DNA of 64,000 nucleotides from Strigamia acuminata. Its lineage: Eukaryota > Arthropoda > Chilopoda > Geophilomorpha > Linotaeniidae. The first letter of the stretch is position 1. Each line of letters opens with the position of its first letter. The stretch lies in NCBI GenBank assembly GCA_949358305.1, contig OX442315.1:25446427-25510426 (forward strand), given 5' to 3'. The notes below the pieces were generated by a model. That model saw only the letters and a list, made by a program, of their open reading frames with translations, did no database searches and had not been told where the DNA came from. A program made the position numbers and the translations under genes. This document shows positions 49,701-58,669 of the stretch, one piece after another.

Positions 49701-52700
49701 ACTTTACCCCGACTTGAGTTGATGGGAGCGCTTTTGTCGTCCAGATTGGTAAAAAAGTTGACCGAGTTGCCAGCTTCGCGGACCATATGCTGGACAGATT
49801 CGACCATAGTGTTGTCATGGCTGAAACGAGGAAGCAGCAGGACAATTCCATTCGTATCCAGACGAGTCGAGGAAATCCAAAGCAACGCGCCACAAATGGA
49901 ATGGCGACACATCCCCGGCAAAGAAAATCCTGCGGACCTGCTGACCCGAGGAATCGACGCCCAACAGCTACTGGACGATCAAACATGGTGGCGGGGACCG
50001 AAGTGGCTGTCCGAGAGCGAGGAACACTGGCCACAAACCGATATCAACCCCGAATTCGATGACATCGAAGCCGATGAATGCACGAACATTTTTGCCATCA
50101 ACACTGCACAAGCGGTCGAAATGATTTTCGACCCGAAACCTTACAGTTCGTGGTCGAAATTACTGCGTGTGACCGGATGGGTGAGAAGATTTGTGTCGAA
50201 CTTAAAAAAAGGAGAGGGCAACGGATCCTCGTTGACAATAGACGAATTGGCCACAGCCGAAAAATATTGGATAAAGACAATACAGGCCACGTCATTTTAC
50301 GAAGAAGTGGGGGCGTTAAAAGCAGGAAAAAACATCGAAAAAGAGTCGGTGTTAAACCAAGTCGATTGTGCATTGGATGGCGATTCGTTAATGCATATTA
50401 GACCCAGAGTCGACTGGGGTGAAATTTACGGAGGCGCCATAGGACCATGGGTGCTGCCAAACGGACATTGGGCCACCAAACTCATCGTGAGAGACGCTCA
50501 CGAGAAGGTGTTTCATGGCGGTCTCGGCGACACCCTGGCTGAAATAAGACAGCGATTTTGGATCCCACGTGCGCGTTCACACGTGAAAAAACTAATCAAA
50601 TTTTGCTTCATTTGCAGAAAAGTGCAGGGGCGATTGATGAGACAAATCGAGGCGCCACTACCGCTGGACAGAACAAAAAAGGCCGATCCATTTCAAATCG
50701 TAGGAATCGATTTTGCGGGTCCACTTTTCCAACGAACAGGATCCAAATGTTATATTTTGGTTATAACGTGTGCAGTGACAAGGGCCTTACATCTGGAGTT
50801 GGTGTCGACAATGAACGTGGAGGATTTTATGATGGCGATGAGACGATTTTTCGCGAGAAGATGTGTTCCCTCCATCATCTATTCCGACAACGCCAAGACG
50901 TTCAAAAGGGCAGACATAGAACTTAAGATATTGATAAATTCCGTGAGAAAAGAAAAAATAGGTGACTTTCTTTCAAAAAATAAGATTGTTTGGAAATTTA
51001 TTGTTGAACGAGCAGCGTGGTGGGGAGGTTATTGGGAACGAATGGTTGGGACCGTTAAGATATGTTTAAAGAAAATTTTGGGTCGTAGAGTTCTTAATTT
51101 TGAGGAATTAATTACGTTTTTATGTGAAACTGAAGCCATGATAAATTCGAGGCCCATTTCTTATGTATACAGCGATGCTAACGAGAGGGAGCCCCTCACC
51201 CCTTCCCATTTTTTGGTCGGCCGACGACACATAACCCTTCCCGATGCACACCTGCTTGAAGAGAAATTTTTGGATAAATTTGAAGTTGGACTCCTGAAAC
51301 GATGGAAATTACGTGAAAAATTGCTTAAACACCTTTGGTCACGTTGGCACAAAGAATATTTAAATGAACTTAGAAATTTTAAGTCGGCTCGCGATCAGAC
51401 TGAGTTGAAGGTTGATGATGTCGTTCTCATTCAGGACGAGAATCAACCACGAGCAGTCTGGATAATGGGGCAAGTAACTCAGGTGTTTCCAGGGAGGGAC
51501 AATAGAATAAGGTCATGTGAGATTAGACTCTCTAATGGCAAAAAACTGCGACGACCGATTCAGAGAGTGTGTTTGTTAGAGTCACACGATGAAACTGACG
51601 GAGATAAATCCGACCCCCCCCAGTGTGAAAACTAATGTTTTAGTAAAATATTTTGTTGTTGAATTTTTATTAAAAGGTTTTGGGAATTTTTGTATTAATT
51701 AAAATAGGTGATGGTGAATTTGGATTTTTTAGTGTTTTCTATTTTTAATTGTTTACTTGAAGAATTTGAAGGGAAAAAAGTGAGTCATTGTTATAAAAGG
51801 GAACTTTTTGTCGTGTTTTCCGAGAACTTGTTAATTTTCACCAGATGTGGTGACATGTATTGTTTTGGGTTTTTGACCCTTTTTCTGTCTTTTGTTCTTG
51901 ATTCCAAGAACAAACCAATTATCTGTAGCATAAAAGTAGTTTTCTTTGCTTAAATAAATCAGTACAACATTTTTACCTCAACTGAGGAGAGTTACTTGTG
52001 TCAAGCAGCTAAAAAATCACTTGTATTCGCAAACACTGAACCAGAAAGAAACTTGGACAATTTTCGAGACATTGAATTTGGAGACCGTTTATTTCATCAA
52101 AAAGGAACTTTAACATTTTACGTTTGTGGATTTCACAGAAGTAAACTAGTTCACGTACTTCGTTCATGAACTAATGAGCGTTGTTCATGAACGCGAACGC
52201 GATGCAACACTGTTTAAAGGTCAAATTCAGTGGACAGTTTATACAATGGTACTTTTCTAATCTTGTTTTGTACGATAAATTTTGATTTATTTATTGTGTG
52301 TTTTAATTTCCATAAAATCAAGTGACAGAACTTGATCTTTAATCTAACTAGCTTGTTAAACGACTTGCTTGGTCAATGATGTAGAGCGAGGTTGCAGGTG
52401 CGATCCATTCTCTTGCATGAATTCCCGCATCAATCCAAATTGCAGATTTATTTCGTGAACTCGAAGAACCAATCTTGATGTTTTTGAAACGAAATAAGTT
52501 TATTTTTAATAACAAACTAAATAGTAAATTACTTGGAGTTACTTTGATCAGTTTCAACGAACGTCTTTCGTAAGATTCGCCTATGTTTATTATTTTGGCT
52601 ATGTCTGGGTTTGTTTCAGCTAATTGTTGCAAATATTTGTGAATCTATATAATATATTTTTCCTAAATTATGTAATTTAACGTATGCAAGCTAGGAAAAT

Positions 52701-54088
52701 TTAATTGTAAGTGCAGGTCAGTGAAATGTGTGAAACGTTTCTGGCATGTAAACGAGGTTGACTTTGAATTTACAGTTTTTAAGCGATGATATTTATTCCA
52801 TGATAGAGTACGAGTGTATGGAGATAAATTAATAGAAGCATCATTAGCCTTTCTTTCTTCATTAATAACTCTAAAAGAATAAATAATTTTAGAAAATTTT
52901 GATGTAAATTTGTTTTCCTGCACATTAGTACCCATCGGCTAAAAACAAGCAATTTAATTTGTTAATAATAAAATTGTCATCTTAAACATTCATAATGCTC
53001 GTAATTAAGACATCTAGACATGTGATCGTGTTTATTACCTGAATTATGAATGTTTTCAGTAGGATTGCAATTATCAGTCTACATCTGATGCGAGTTCTAT
53101 CGCCCATGAGCGCCAAGGTGCCGGAATATGGTACAAATTGAATACCATTATAACGAAACTTTGACAACCGGCAAATACATTTTGTTATTATAATATAATG
53201 AAATTAATTTAACGTGTTTCAAGTTGGCACATCTTACGCCTCAATTTTATCAGTTTCAAATTTAGTACAAATTTCAAAATTTTGGAATTTAATATTACCA
53301 TTTGTGTACTAAATGGTACCAAATTTTGGTGTTGAATTCTGAATATCTTATGCAATCTTAATATTATTAATTTAACATTAAAATTCAATAACTGCTGGCC
53401 AAAAAATTCTTGATAAAATTTCGTGATAACGAGATTCTACCTGTACATGGTTTACATATACAGCGTAACTGTTGAACATTGTCAATCAGAGTAAAACCTG
53501 GAATTTTAAACGTTTGCAAGGCTTCTTTGAATTGCACGGCAATTCGAGGGGATATCATAACATCTGCGGTTTGATTTAAACCGTTAGCGTGTGTCCAAAA
53601 ATCCAACTTTTAAAAAAGGACAGAAATTTATTACAACACAAGGTGATTCTTAAAGCGCATGGTTTCCATAAGACCCATGGTTTGAAAAACTTAATTTCCA
53701 CATCGATTAAACTGAAATAAATTCAACTTTGGTCATAAACATTTACAGTTAAACAAAATGTAGAGTCGAATCACAATTAAACTCTGTTTATCACACAAAA
53801 TTCGAAATAAACAACGGAATGGAAACCAGGCTTTAATAATTGACGCTCAAAAGGTTACATTATTGAATTGTTGTTCCAACTTGTGAATCATCTCAAGATG
53901 CTCAGGTGTTTGTGGAATTAAGCGAACAACTTTATATCTTGTTTTGTACAAAACAGGTTATACTATTAATTATTAACGATAAATTTTCTTGTACAATTAA
54001 TGTCAGCTTACCCAGTGTATGGATTGTCTTGAAATATTTTCTGTGTCGCTGCAGTTGCAGCACAGAGGACGGTTAATATTAGCAGCAT
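43800..54088 (-). CDS. Secreted M14A metallocarboxypeptidase (CP-2) with a retrotransposon in one intron
   Basis: Exons 54088-54012, 53937-53859, 53606-53470, 52870-52774, 52644-52543, 52473-52369, 45286-45188, 45133-45043, 44965-44763, 44658-44574, 43987-43800; 420 aa, the usual preprocarboxypeptidase length. The signal peptide is [14 protein letters not shown]. The propeptide has [16 protein letters not shown] and DNVQQVINEE. Catalytic elements are [22 protein letters not shown], Tyr in HGTPYGVG and LELRDKG, all intact. The S1' position is Ser (TSSDW). Intron positions and phases match CP-1, so they are tandem duplicates, but CP-2 lacks the membrane anchor and looks secreted. The intron 52368-45287 starts GCAAGT, not GT; canonical GT sites nearby break the frame, so this is a GC-AG intron, 7.1 kb because of a nested transposon pair. 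CP-1's matching intron is 66 bp. Confidence 0.9.
44213..44508. mobile_element. Possible MITE in a CP-2 intron
   Basis: Inverted arms of about 27 bp (44241-44267 and 44460-44485, differing by one 1-bp gap) share GCAAAATCTC, GATATTTTGTGACAAC. They sit near the ends of a 300-bp segment inside the 586-bp intron 43988-44573. No coding capacity. Outer boundaries are uncertain. Confidence 0.5.
45720..46233 (+). repeat. 5' LTR of the BEL/Pao element
   Basis: 514 bp, TGTGAAAACTAATG to GGATTTCACA. Contains TATAAAA-like sequence (TTGTTATAAAAGGG, about 45886-45899) usable as promoter, and AATAAA-type sequence (TTAAATAAATCAG, about 46047). Confidence 0.95.
46234..46251 (+). other. Primer binding site complementary to tRNA-Phe
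   Basis: TGGTGCCGAAACCCGGGA directly follows the LTR and is the complement of the conserved eukaryotic tRNA-Phe(GAA) 3' end including CCA. It would prime minus-strand DNA synthesis. Confidence 0.8.
46320..51635 (+). CDS. BEL/Pao Gag-Pol polyprotein
   Basis: A single ORF of 1771 aa from the ATG at 46320 (the frame extends four codons further upstream but without ATG). Order: coiled N-terminal gag, DUF1759-type gag (about 165-340), two zinc-knuckle-like Cys/His clusters (CFLCLDKGH and CGKCNRRHH, about 388-450), DUF1758-type retropepsin with FFDGGS at about 493 in place of the usual DSG/DTG, reverse transcriptase with FYVDDF (about 916), RNase H (CDAS about 1088, LELMG, WTDST about 1157), integrase zinc finger (about 1390-1430), integrase core (GIDFAG about 1463, SDNAK about 1521, YWERM about 1572; second D to E about 50 residues) and a DUF5641 tail. 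The stop TAA lies 12 nt inside the 3' LTR. No frameshift or stop inside. Confidence 0.95.
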   Translation: MAELSEIDKLKRSRTTARTACTRLTNVTEGLLAEVPVDLKKLARHKAQLLAKKDILAGFDEKISGLITDDNEATADQETADIYQERLIDQIEDLVQRADDIRRAETGQANEATAAANQKKLEDAIAAQMLLNRQAITAQIAAQVQVHLPPPAVQVNEEQDAGSIKLPTINMQKYGGDPTQWYDFWSNFEIGIGGSKKLTPKAKLVYLKTFLEGPAASVVAGLNPTDENYETARQLLTNRFGKKNVVVNAHLRAIEKVQAVKKIGDLIALRKLYDECELHVRSLENLEVDVATFGALLCPKLMAAVPDFISMGFAQGENDDETDIKAFLVYLNKQIGLRERTATANSYSKEPGQEEKKTSRPPFNKSTEWVKKKTTLPSVNALTIRADACVFCEVDEHTSEVCPLLPHKKRRNLMSAGRCFLCLDKGHRVPKCTAKIKCGKCNRRHHTQLCEDDDVEEVKTTAVLGNNQKDLYFQVLMVDVESDERRKTVQCFFDGGSHRTFITERLSRELNAREIGETTMNIVPFGQREPTPVQRKHVRVTLRARDDDDNRIEVQAIVVPWITSSVVKQTDGNVQTMLKKHGIKLNVEQNQVRHGDVSILVGTDYFWKIMSGRVERLGPGLVGLETMFGWTIHGSNNEIEEKEKCMIIPVNLSKIEEKIDLQLQKFWELDAIGILHEANTGKQDEDLQALEEFKRSLKWNGVRYEVRLPWLVSKDELDDNYTIALRRFWNLVRKFKKDPELYDKYREVINNQIAEGIVEDVPSETAQNRCYYLPHSPVIREQRETTKLRVVCDASSRGARSKSLNDCLFTGPNLLPEIIDMLIHFRAYIYAAVGDIVKAFHQIGIHLDDRDCLRFFWLCDEWDGKGPLKLRILRQTRVLFGATPSPFLLNATIREHLMKFVEQYPETVLQVLLRFYVDDFINSNHDEAALTKTCYEVAEILKKANMELTKWMTNSTQVREKMTSSTSSEKQSTKVLGLVWDLTLDVLTLEMGELLEKMKVEQITKRNVIQVVASIFDPLGFASPFSVTGKLIFQSLWRLKIDWDKKLPNEEAKKWEEWKCQIPTLEQIKVPRWTGFGSDCSNVEIHIFCDASPLAYGVVIYTRVGKVNNFETCFVLSKSRIAPVKTITLPRLELMGALLSSRLVKKLTELPASRTICWTDSTIVLSWLKRGSSRTIPFVSRRVEEIQSNAPQMEWRHIPGKENPADLLTRGIDAQQLLDDQTWWRGPKWLSESEEHWPQTDINPEFDDIEADECTNIFAINTAQAVEMIFDPKPYSSWSKLLRVTGWVRRFVSNLKKGEGNGSSLTIDELATAEKYWIKTIQATSFYEEVGALKAGKNIEKESVLNQVDCALDGDSLMHIRPRVDWGEIYGGAIGPWVLPNGHWATKLIVRDAHEKVFHGGLGDTLAEIRQRFWIPRARSHVKKLIKFCFICRKVQGRLMRQIEAPLPLDRTKKADPFQIVGIDFAGPLFQRTGSKCYILVITCAVTRALHLELVSTMNVEDFMMAMRRFFARRCVPSIIYSDNAKTFKRADIELKILINSVRKEKIGDFLSKNKIVWKFIVERAAWWGGYWERMVGTVKICLKKILGRRVLNFEELITFLCETEAMINSRPISYVYSDANEREPLTPSHFLVGRRHITLPDAHLLEEKFLDKFEVGLLKRWKLREKLLKHLWSRWHKEYLNELRNFKSARDQTELKVDDVVLIQDENQPRAVWIMGQVTQVFPGRDNRIRSCEIRLSNGKKLRRPIQRVCLLESHDETDGDKSDPPQCEN
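51624..52137 (+). repeat. 3' LTR of the BEL/Pao element
   Basis: 514 bp and the same sequence as the 5' LTR as far as read. Its first 12 bases also encode the last three residues and the stop of the polyprotein. The same 81-codon frame present in both LTRs is judged non-coding. Confidence 0.95.
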
Positions 54089-54142
54089 TCTTGGTTGGCA
54101 GCTTTGCACAGCGAGTGGCAACTAATTAACGAACCCGAGGTA

Positions 54143-54150
54143 TATTTATA
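54143..54150 (-). promoter_or_regulatory. TATA box of CP-2
   Basis: TATAAATA on the minus strand, 55 bp upstream of the ATG at 54088. This predicts a start near 54120 and a 5' UTR of about 30 bases. Confidence 0.6.
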
Positions 54151-54751
54151 TGTTTTATCCAACAGATCGGTGACTCAGGAAAATGTTGTTTTGTCATCGG
54201 TACTACTTTATTGAACGAACATATTTTTGTGCTATGAAAAAGATTTACTTGTCACTCGGCACAGCATAATAAAAAGTGTCAGTTAATGTCAATATACGGC
54301 ATTTTGTCGTTGGACTGCACGATTAACCACCTGCTACTGTAGTTTAGATTTAGCATTATTACCGAACATGAAAAGGGTTTGGGTCCCAGATTTTTTTCCG
54401 GTTCTTGGTTTGCTCTGTTTATTATATAATATTACATAATAAATCAAAATGCCAAAATTGTATAGGCTTAATTTTTTTAGTCTCTTGTAGTTCGTGTTCG
54501 AAATTCACCAGAATTTGTTGTTATTTTCTGTAGGTTTTTTTTTTAAAATTAAAAATTTGAATTTCAAAAGCGATTAGATAAACAAGTCTAAGGACTGTTG
54601 AATGTAGTTTAGTGGAAAAACAAACAATTTTATTTCTTCAAATAGCAATTTTAATTGTAACAAATAAAGCAACTCTGAAATCGTGTTATTATAATGTGCA
54701 AATTTCCACAATGTAAATAAATTATACGTGACTCTGCATATTTTAACAGAA
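54151..54751. other. Intergenic region upstream of CP-2
   Basis: 600 bp of AT-rich DNA between the CP-2 promoter and the 3' end of the mucin-like gene. No gene, repeat or RNA recognised. Confidence 0.5.
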
Positions 54752-55927
54752 TTAGTCTTTATGTGTTGTTGTTGTCACTGTGTCAGTAGTAGAGGTATGT
54801 TGAGGAGTAGTTGTCCCTGTGCGATCAGTAGTAGTGGTATGTGGAGGAGTAGTTGTCCCTGTGCGATCAGTAGTAGTGGTATGTGGAGGAGAAGTTGTCA
54901 CTGTACGAGTAGTTTTCTAAAACAAATTAATAAAGATAATTTAAATCGGTTGGATGCCATTCGTATGTTTAATATTAATTTATACATTTTGCTTAAACTT
55001 TGTCACTCAATCACGTGCATGTGCTACGACTACGACCAAGCCTTAACTATTTAAATGACAAATTGTTTGAAGGCTGTTAAACAAATTAATTTTATGATTA
55101 TAGGTACTATTTTGGATAACAAATGGAGTACCCAAATTTGGTTATACAATTTTTTTGGTAGTGAACCCAGTTAAACTGACCACGTGACCAGATCAAAATA
55201 AACATATAATTTTAAAAGGTTTGTTAGTTATGGTAAATGACATTTCGAATGCAGCCAGTGTTAAATTTAATTTGGAGTACCGTATTTCTTCAATTAAGAG
55301 TCACGCTCGATTTGTAGCCGCCTTCGAATAATAACCGCGGCTCAGGGAGAAGGTTTGAAATAAGAGCCGCCCTCGAATAGTAGCCGCGGCTTATGCCACT
55401 ATTTGGCCACTATTTAAAATAAGAGCCGCGGCTCTTAATTGAAGAAATACGGTATGTCAAACCTAGGACGATTAGCTACAGGACTTCACATCCTAGGTCA
55501 AACTAAACTTACAGTTGGAGTTGTGGTTTTTGCAGTAACCTGAAAGTTGAAAAATCATTAGTTTCACTTTTTTGGTGCAAACACAATTAGCTTATTATAA
55601 TATTATAACAATAAGGTTATTAAAATACAGTGAACTCCTCGGAACTTTCTTTAGAATGGACATAGGCGGGTGTCTCCAGGGAGACTAGCTTCAAGCCCGG
55701 GTGTCCAGTTTTCAGGGAGTCTCTTTAGACCGTTTAGTATTACTGGAAATTAGAAACGTTTGGGTCTCAAGAGTTTTGCCCAGTCTAGAAGAGTGCCCGG
55801 TTTTCAGTATGACCTGCCTAGAGGGAATTTAGTGTATATTCTATTCTACGTTTCTTACCGTGGAACATGTTAATTCTATGTTAGCTATGACTAGCAAAAA
55901 ACAAATCAAAAGCACTGTTGATTTCAT
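54752..55927 (-). CDS. Small secreted Thr-rich mucin-like protein with 14-residue repeats
   Basis: Exons 55927-55859, 55539-55513 and 54916-54752, all phase 0 with good borders (ACG/GTAAGA; TTTCAG/GTT; ACT/GTAAGT; TTTTAG/AAA); 86 aa. The signal peptide is MKSTVLLICFLLVIANIELT, with likely cleavage near Cys-Ser. The mature part is almost only Thr, Pro, His, Asp, Arg and Gly, with tandem units TTPPHTTTTDRTGT, two exact-type copies plus degenerate ones. Dense Thr suggests O-glycosylation; role and family are unknown (mucus, peritrophic or cuticular secretion are possible). A TATA box lies about 145 bp upstream of the ATG. Each intron hosts a different MITE. The minus-strand frame is favoured over the plus-strand one because it alone gives a signal peptide and clean splicing. 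Confidence 0.7.
54773..54912. repeat. 42-bp minisatellite inside the mucin-like exon
   Basis: Two near-identical 42-bp units (54811-54852 and 54853-54894) flanked by degenerate partial copies. 42 is a multiple of 3, so copy-number change keeps frame. Confidence 0.9.
55278..55454. mobile_element. 177-bp MITE with TA-flanked inverted ends
   Basis: Ends TACCGTATTTCTTCAATTAA and its reverse complement are perfect inverted repeats of at least 22 bp, with TA at both outer borders as in Tc1/mariner-type duplications. The interior has GC-rich repeats (GCCGCGGCT). No coding capacity. Lies in the second intron of the mucin-like gene. Confidence 0.8.
55626..55836. mobile_element. Degenerate 211-bp MITE, pogo/Tigger-like ends
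   Basis: Left end TACAGTGAACTCC and right end (reverse complement) TACACTAAATTCC match imperfectly. The interior carries repeated GGTGTCC/GGACA-type segments common in this MITE class. It fills most of the 319-bp first intron of the mucin-like gene. Confidence 0.5.
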
Positions 55928-56070
55928 CTGTATAAATCGGAGTAAAGTTATGTCGATTGTGAGCAAAGAAGCAGTTCTAATACGAGTAATGTGTACCTTC
56001 AATGGTGAAATGAGAGAAAAGTTAATGGAAATGCACGAGATGTAACTAATGATTGCGTCCAAAGGCCAAC

Positions 56071-56080
56071 GTTTATATAC
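56071..56080 (-). promoter_or_regulatory. TATA box of the mucin-like gene
   Basis: GTATATAAAC on the minus strand, the same 10-mer as at the GST-1 promoter. About 145 bp upstream of the ATG at 55927. Confidence 0.55.
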
Positions 56081-56639
56081 ACAATTGGTACTCTAATTCT
56101 GACACATCTGTTTTTATGATTCATTCGGCTTAAAAACAGGACAATTGTTTTCGTTCTTTGTCAAATAAATTTTTGTTATTTCCTTAACTGAATCATTGAA
56201 TTCTGTCGAGTCGTTTATGGCGAATTGGGTTTAGATGATTTTGGCTGTTTTTTAAAGCGCATTCTTGAATTAAAAATCGATTAATAATTGATAAAGTTAA
56301 TTAAATCAACGTGGAAACCTAAATAGTTGGAATTGATTTGATTTTTTTGTAAATAGATTTTTTTAACCTTGAACATTTCGTATTACTGAAGGAAGCAGGG
56401 AATTTAAAAAAAAATGTGTGTCACTACAGGGAAATAAATAATTTGGAAAATTTTAAACTTTTTTCAAAACAAACAACAACAACAATTGTGGCAAAAGCAT
56501 TACGGTAAGTACGAAATATATTCCAGTTTTTTGGCAGAGTCTTTGGTTGCTCTAAGGGAGGGGGGTAGACTCCTTGTAAGAAAAAAGATAAAACCTCGAA
56601 AACATCGTTTTGAGAGTGGGATGAAATATTCTGTGTGCA

Positions 56640-56890
56640 CAACTGTCATGTAAACAGGGATGACAAGGATTATTCGAGTAGTGAATAATCCCTCGCAGAA
56701 GGTCGTTTAATTCGAGTGAACGCGAACTATTTATTGCGCATGCACGCATTGCTTCCGTCATTTCCCTATTGGTCGAAAACCGAAAATGATCACAAATTAT
56801 TTTCTGCATGTAAACACAACAATTTGATTTTTTCACCACTGGAATTATTCACTACTCAAAGTATTCAGTGCATGTAAACGTAGTATATGT
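56640..56890. repeat. Inverted-repeat-rich segment, possible MITE remnant
   Basis: A palindrome GGATTATTCGAGTAGTGAATAATCC near the left side has a related inverted copy GGAATTATTCACTACTC near the right side. CATGTAAAC occurs three times. Element limits are unclear. Confidence 0.4.
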
Positions 56891-58462
56891 ATGTACACAC
56901 ACCTAAAAGATTTGGATACACCAATGCAAGGATTTGTAGTGAACTCTTCCAATTTGTATAATATGTGTGGAAAAATAAATTTTACTAACTTCCATTTGCT
57001 TGAAGATGAGAAAATCATAATTACAACTGAAATTAGAGATCATTTGCATGTATTGAGTGAATTTTTTGATGGATATTTTTCCACTGGAGTTATTATTTTT
57101 ATATTTCAATAAGTTTGGTTAAGGGGTGCGAGCACAGATTTTACAAGTTTAGGGAGTTTCTGTTGCTAAAAAGGTTAAGATCCAGTGTTCTAGAATGGTA
57201 TAAAATTATTCTAATGTAACTTTAAGAAGAATTTAAATAATCATGCTGATTAGTAGAGATCTGATGTATATGTAAAATAAAATTCGGTTTATGCACATAA
57301 AATATGCACTAAAAATTCCATTTTATGCGAAAAAAAAAATGAAAAGATGCAAAATAAAACAATTTATTTCAGTGAAATTATTTGTTGCAGTAGCAAATCA
57401 GCGCCATTTCTAAGTGTTGTGTTGTAAAACTGTGTCGCTTGTCAGTAAGCACAGACTTAAATTGGGAAAAAAATGAAATCACATTCAACTTGTAATGTGC
57501 TTTTATCAATTTCATTAACATACAAGTTCAATTGTTCCCGTGTCGAACTACAAAACGATACATATCATTTTCGTATCATAAAAACTGCAATTTATGCATT
57601 TATTTCCGATTTTTGGAAAATATTTATTAATAGCAGACTTTGGCTTTATATTGAATATAAATATATTCTATGCATTTATGCATTTATCTGGTCTCTACTG
57701 ATTAGTGTAAGGTTCTTTAGTAAGGTAGGGCAAACTGATTAACTTAAATGACGAGAATGTACTGATAAGATAGATGATTTGCATGTGTAGTAATAGTAAT
57801 ATTGGAATTATAACGCAATTTATTGGCTATTGTACATGTTGAATGTTGTGGTTTAATTAAATTTATTCAACAAGAACAAAGCTTTTTTACCTTTGCGGTC
57901 ATCATCAGACTGTTACTAGCGGTACTGTTACTAGCTGCAGTCAAAAACTAAAATGTTTTGTGTTTTATTTCAATTTTAGACCAAAATTGACATCATTTCC
58001 TGTTTAAACCCGTGTTAAAACTTAAAATACACTTAAACTAAAATTGTTACTTTAATTTTTGAATGCATCTACTGTTTGCACCAATTTTGAGTGGTGCGAG
58101 CAGGCTCATCTCACCTGTAAGAGCTCTCTCTCTCTATTTCTTGTTACTTACTTTAATTCTGAGATAAATATTTGCTAGATTTCATTGGTGAATTGGATGT
58201 TTGAGATCACTCAATGGCTGAATAAACAGCATACCGTATCATATTCCCATAAGAGTTCAATTTGACATTTTCGTTCGCATCTATTGGTAGTTCAGGCACT
58301 ATTCTGTGGTTCAGGGGCTAAAACTATATATTAGTTTTATTATAACTTTTCCACCATATATATGCAGTTAAACTGTTTCATTTTACGATTGATTTTTGCA
58401 TACTACAGATTTCTCTTTTGTTGTGGGTGATTACCCACTGATTTTATTTTTTGTATTATGTA

Positions 58463-58669
58463 CATTCCTCAAGCTTTTCAATTTTTGAAGTGGATTCTGG
58501 AACTACAAAGTCATTACGACAATAGTAACTGATGACGGTTCCGATCTTGTAATTTGTTTCATTCCAATCCACGACATTCAGATTGTTGGCATTCTTGGAG
58601 GTTCTCCAATGCAAGATAAAAGTTGCATTTGTTTTCCATGAATTCTCAACGGATGGCGCCACACGACTT
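58463..58669 (-). other. Possible coding exon, sushi/CCP-like fragment
   Basis: A minus-strand open frame of about 68 codons bordered by acceptor-like GACAAAG and donor-like GAAT/GTACAT. The text has YKIGTVISYYCRNDF and later EECT, resembling the spacing around the second Cys of a CCP module. No partner exon was found, so it may be an isolated exon, a relic or chance. Confidence 0.25.

Larger units (their letters stand above)
45720..52137 (+). mobile_element. Complete BEL/Pao LTR retrotransposon (6.4 kb)
   Basis: Order: 5' LTR, primer site, one gag-pol ORF, 3' LTR. The 5-bp target duplication GAAGT is present on both sides (45715-45719 and 52138-52142). The LTRs begin TGTG and end CACA, are both 514 bp and read identical by eye. 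The polyprotein frame is uninterrupted, so the copy is young and may be active. It is more GC-rich than its surroundings. No clear polypurine tract precedes the 3' LTR; the last bases are a run of C. Confidence 0.95.
45337..52212. mobile_element. hAT-like MITE split by the BEL/Pao insertion
   Basis: The outer ends are inverted repeats: left CAGTGTTGGATCGCGTTCAC, right (reverse complement) CAGTGTTGCATCGCGTTCGC, 18 of 20 identical. Flanking 8-mers CTTAAAGA and TTTAAAGG agree at 6 of 8 positions, as expected for an aged 8-bp hAT target duplication. Removing the inner element and one copy of its duplication leaves about 450 bp without a transposase, so this is a non-autonomous element. It contains an internal perfect 18-bp inverted repeat (45579-45596 with 45625-45642) and many GTTCA/TGAAC motifs. 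It lies in the GC-AG intron of CP-2. Confidence 0.75.

Noticed and set aside
54773-54912. CRISPR-like direct repeats
   Set aside because: Units are contiguous without spacers, lie in a coding exon and the genome is eukaryotic; it is a minisatellite.
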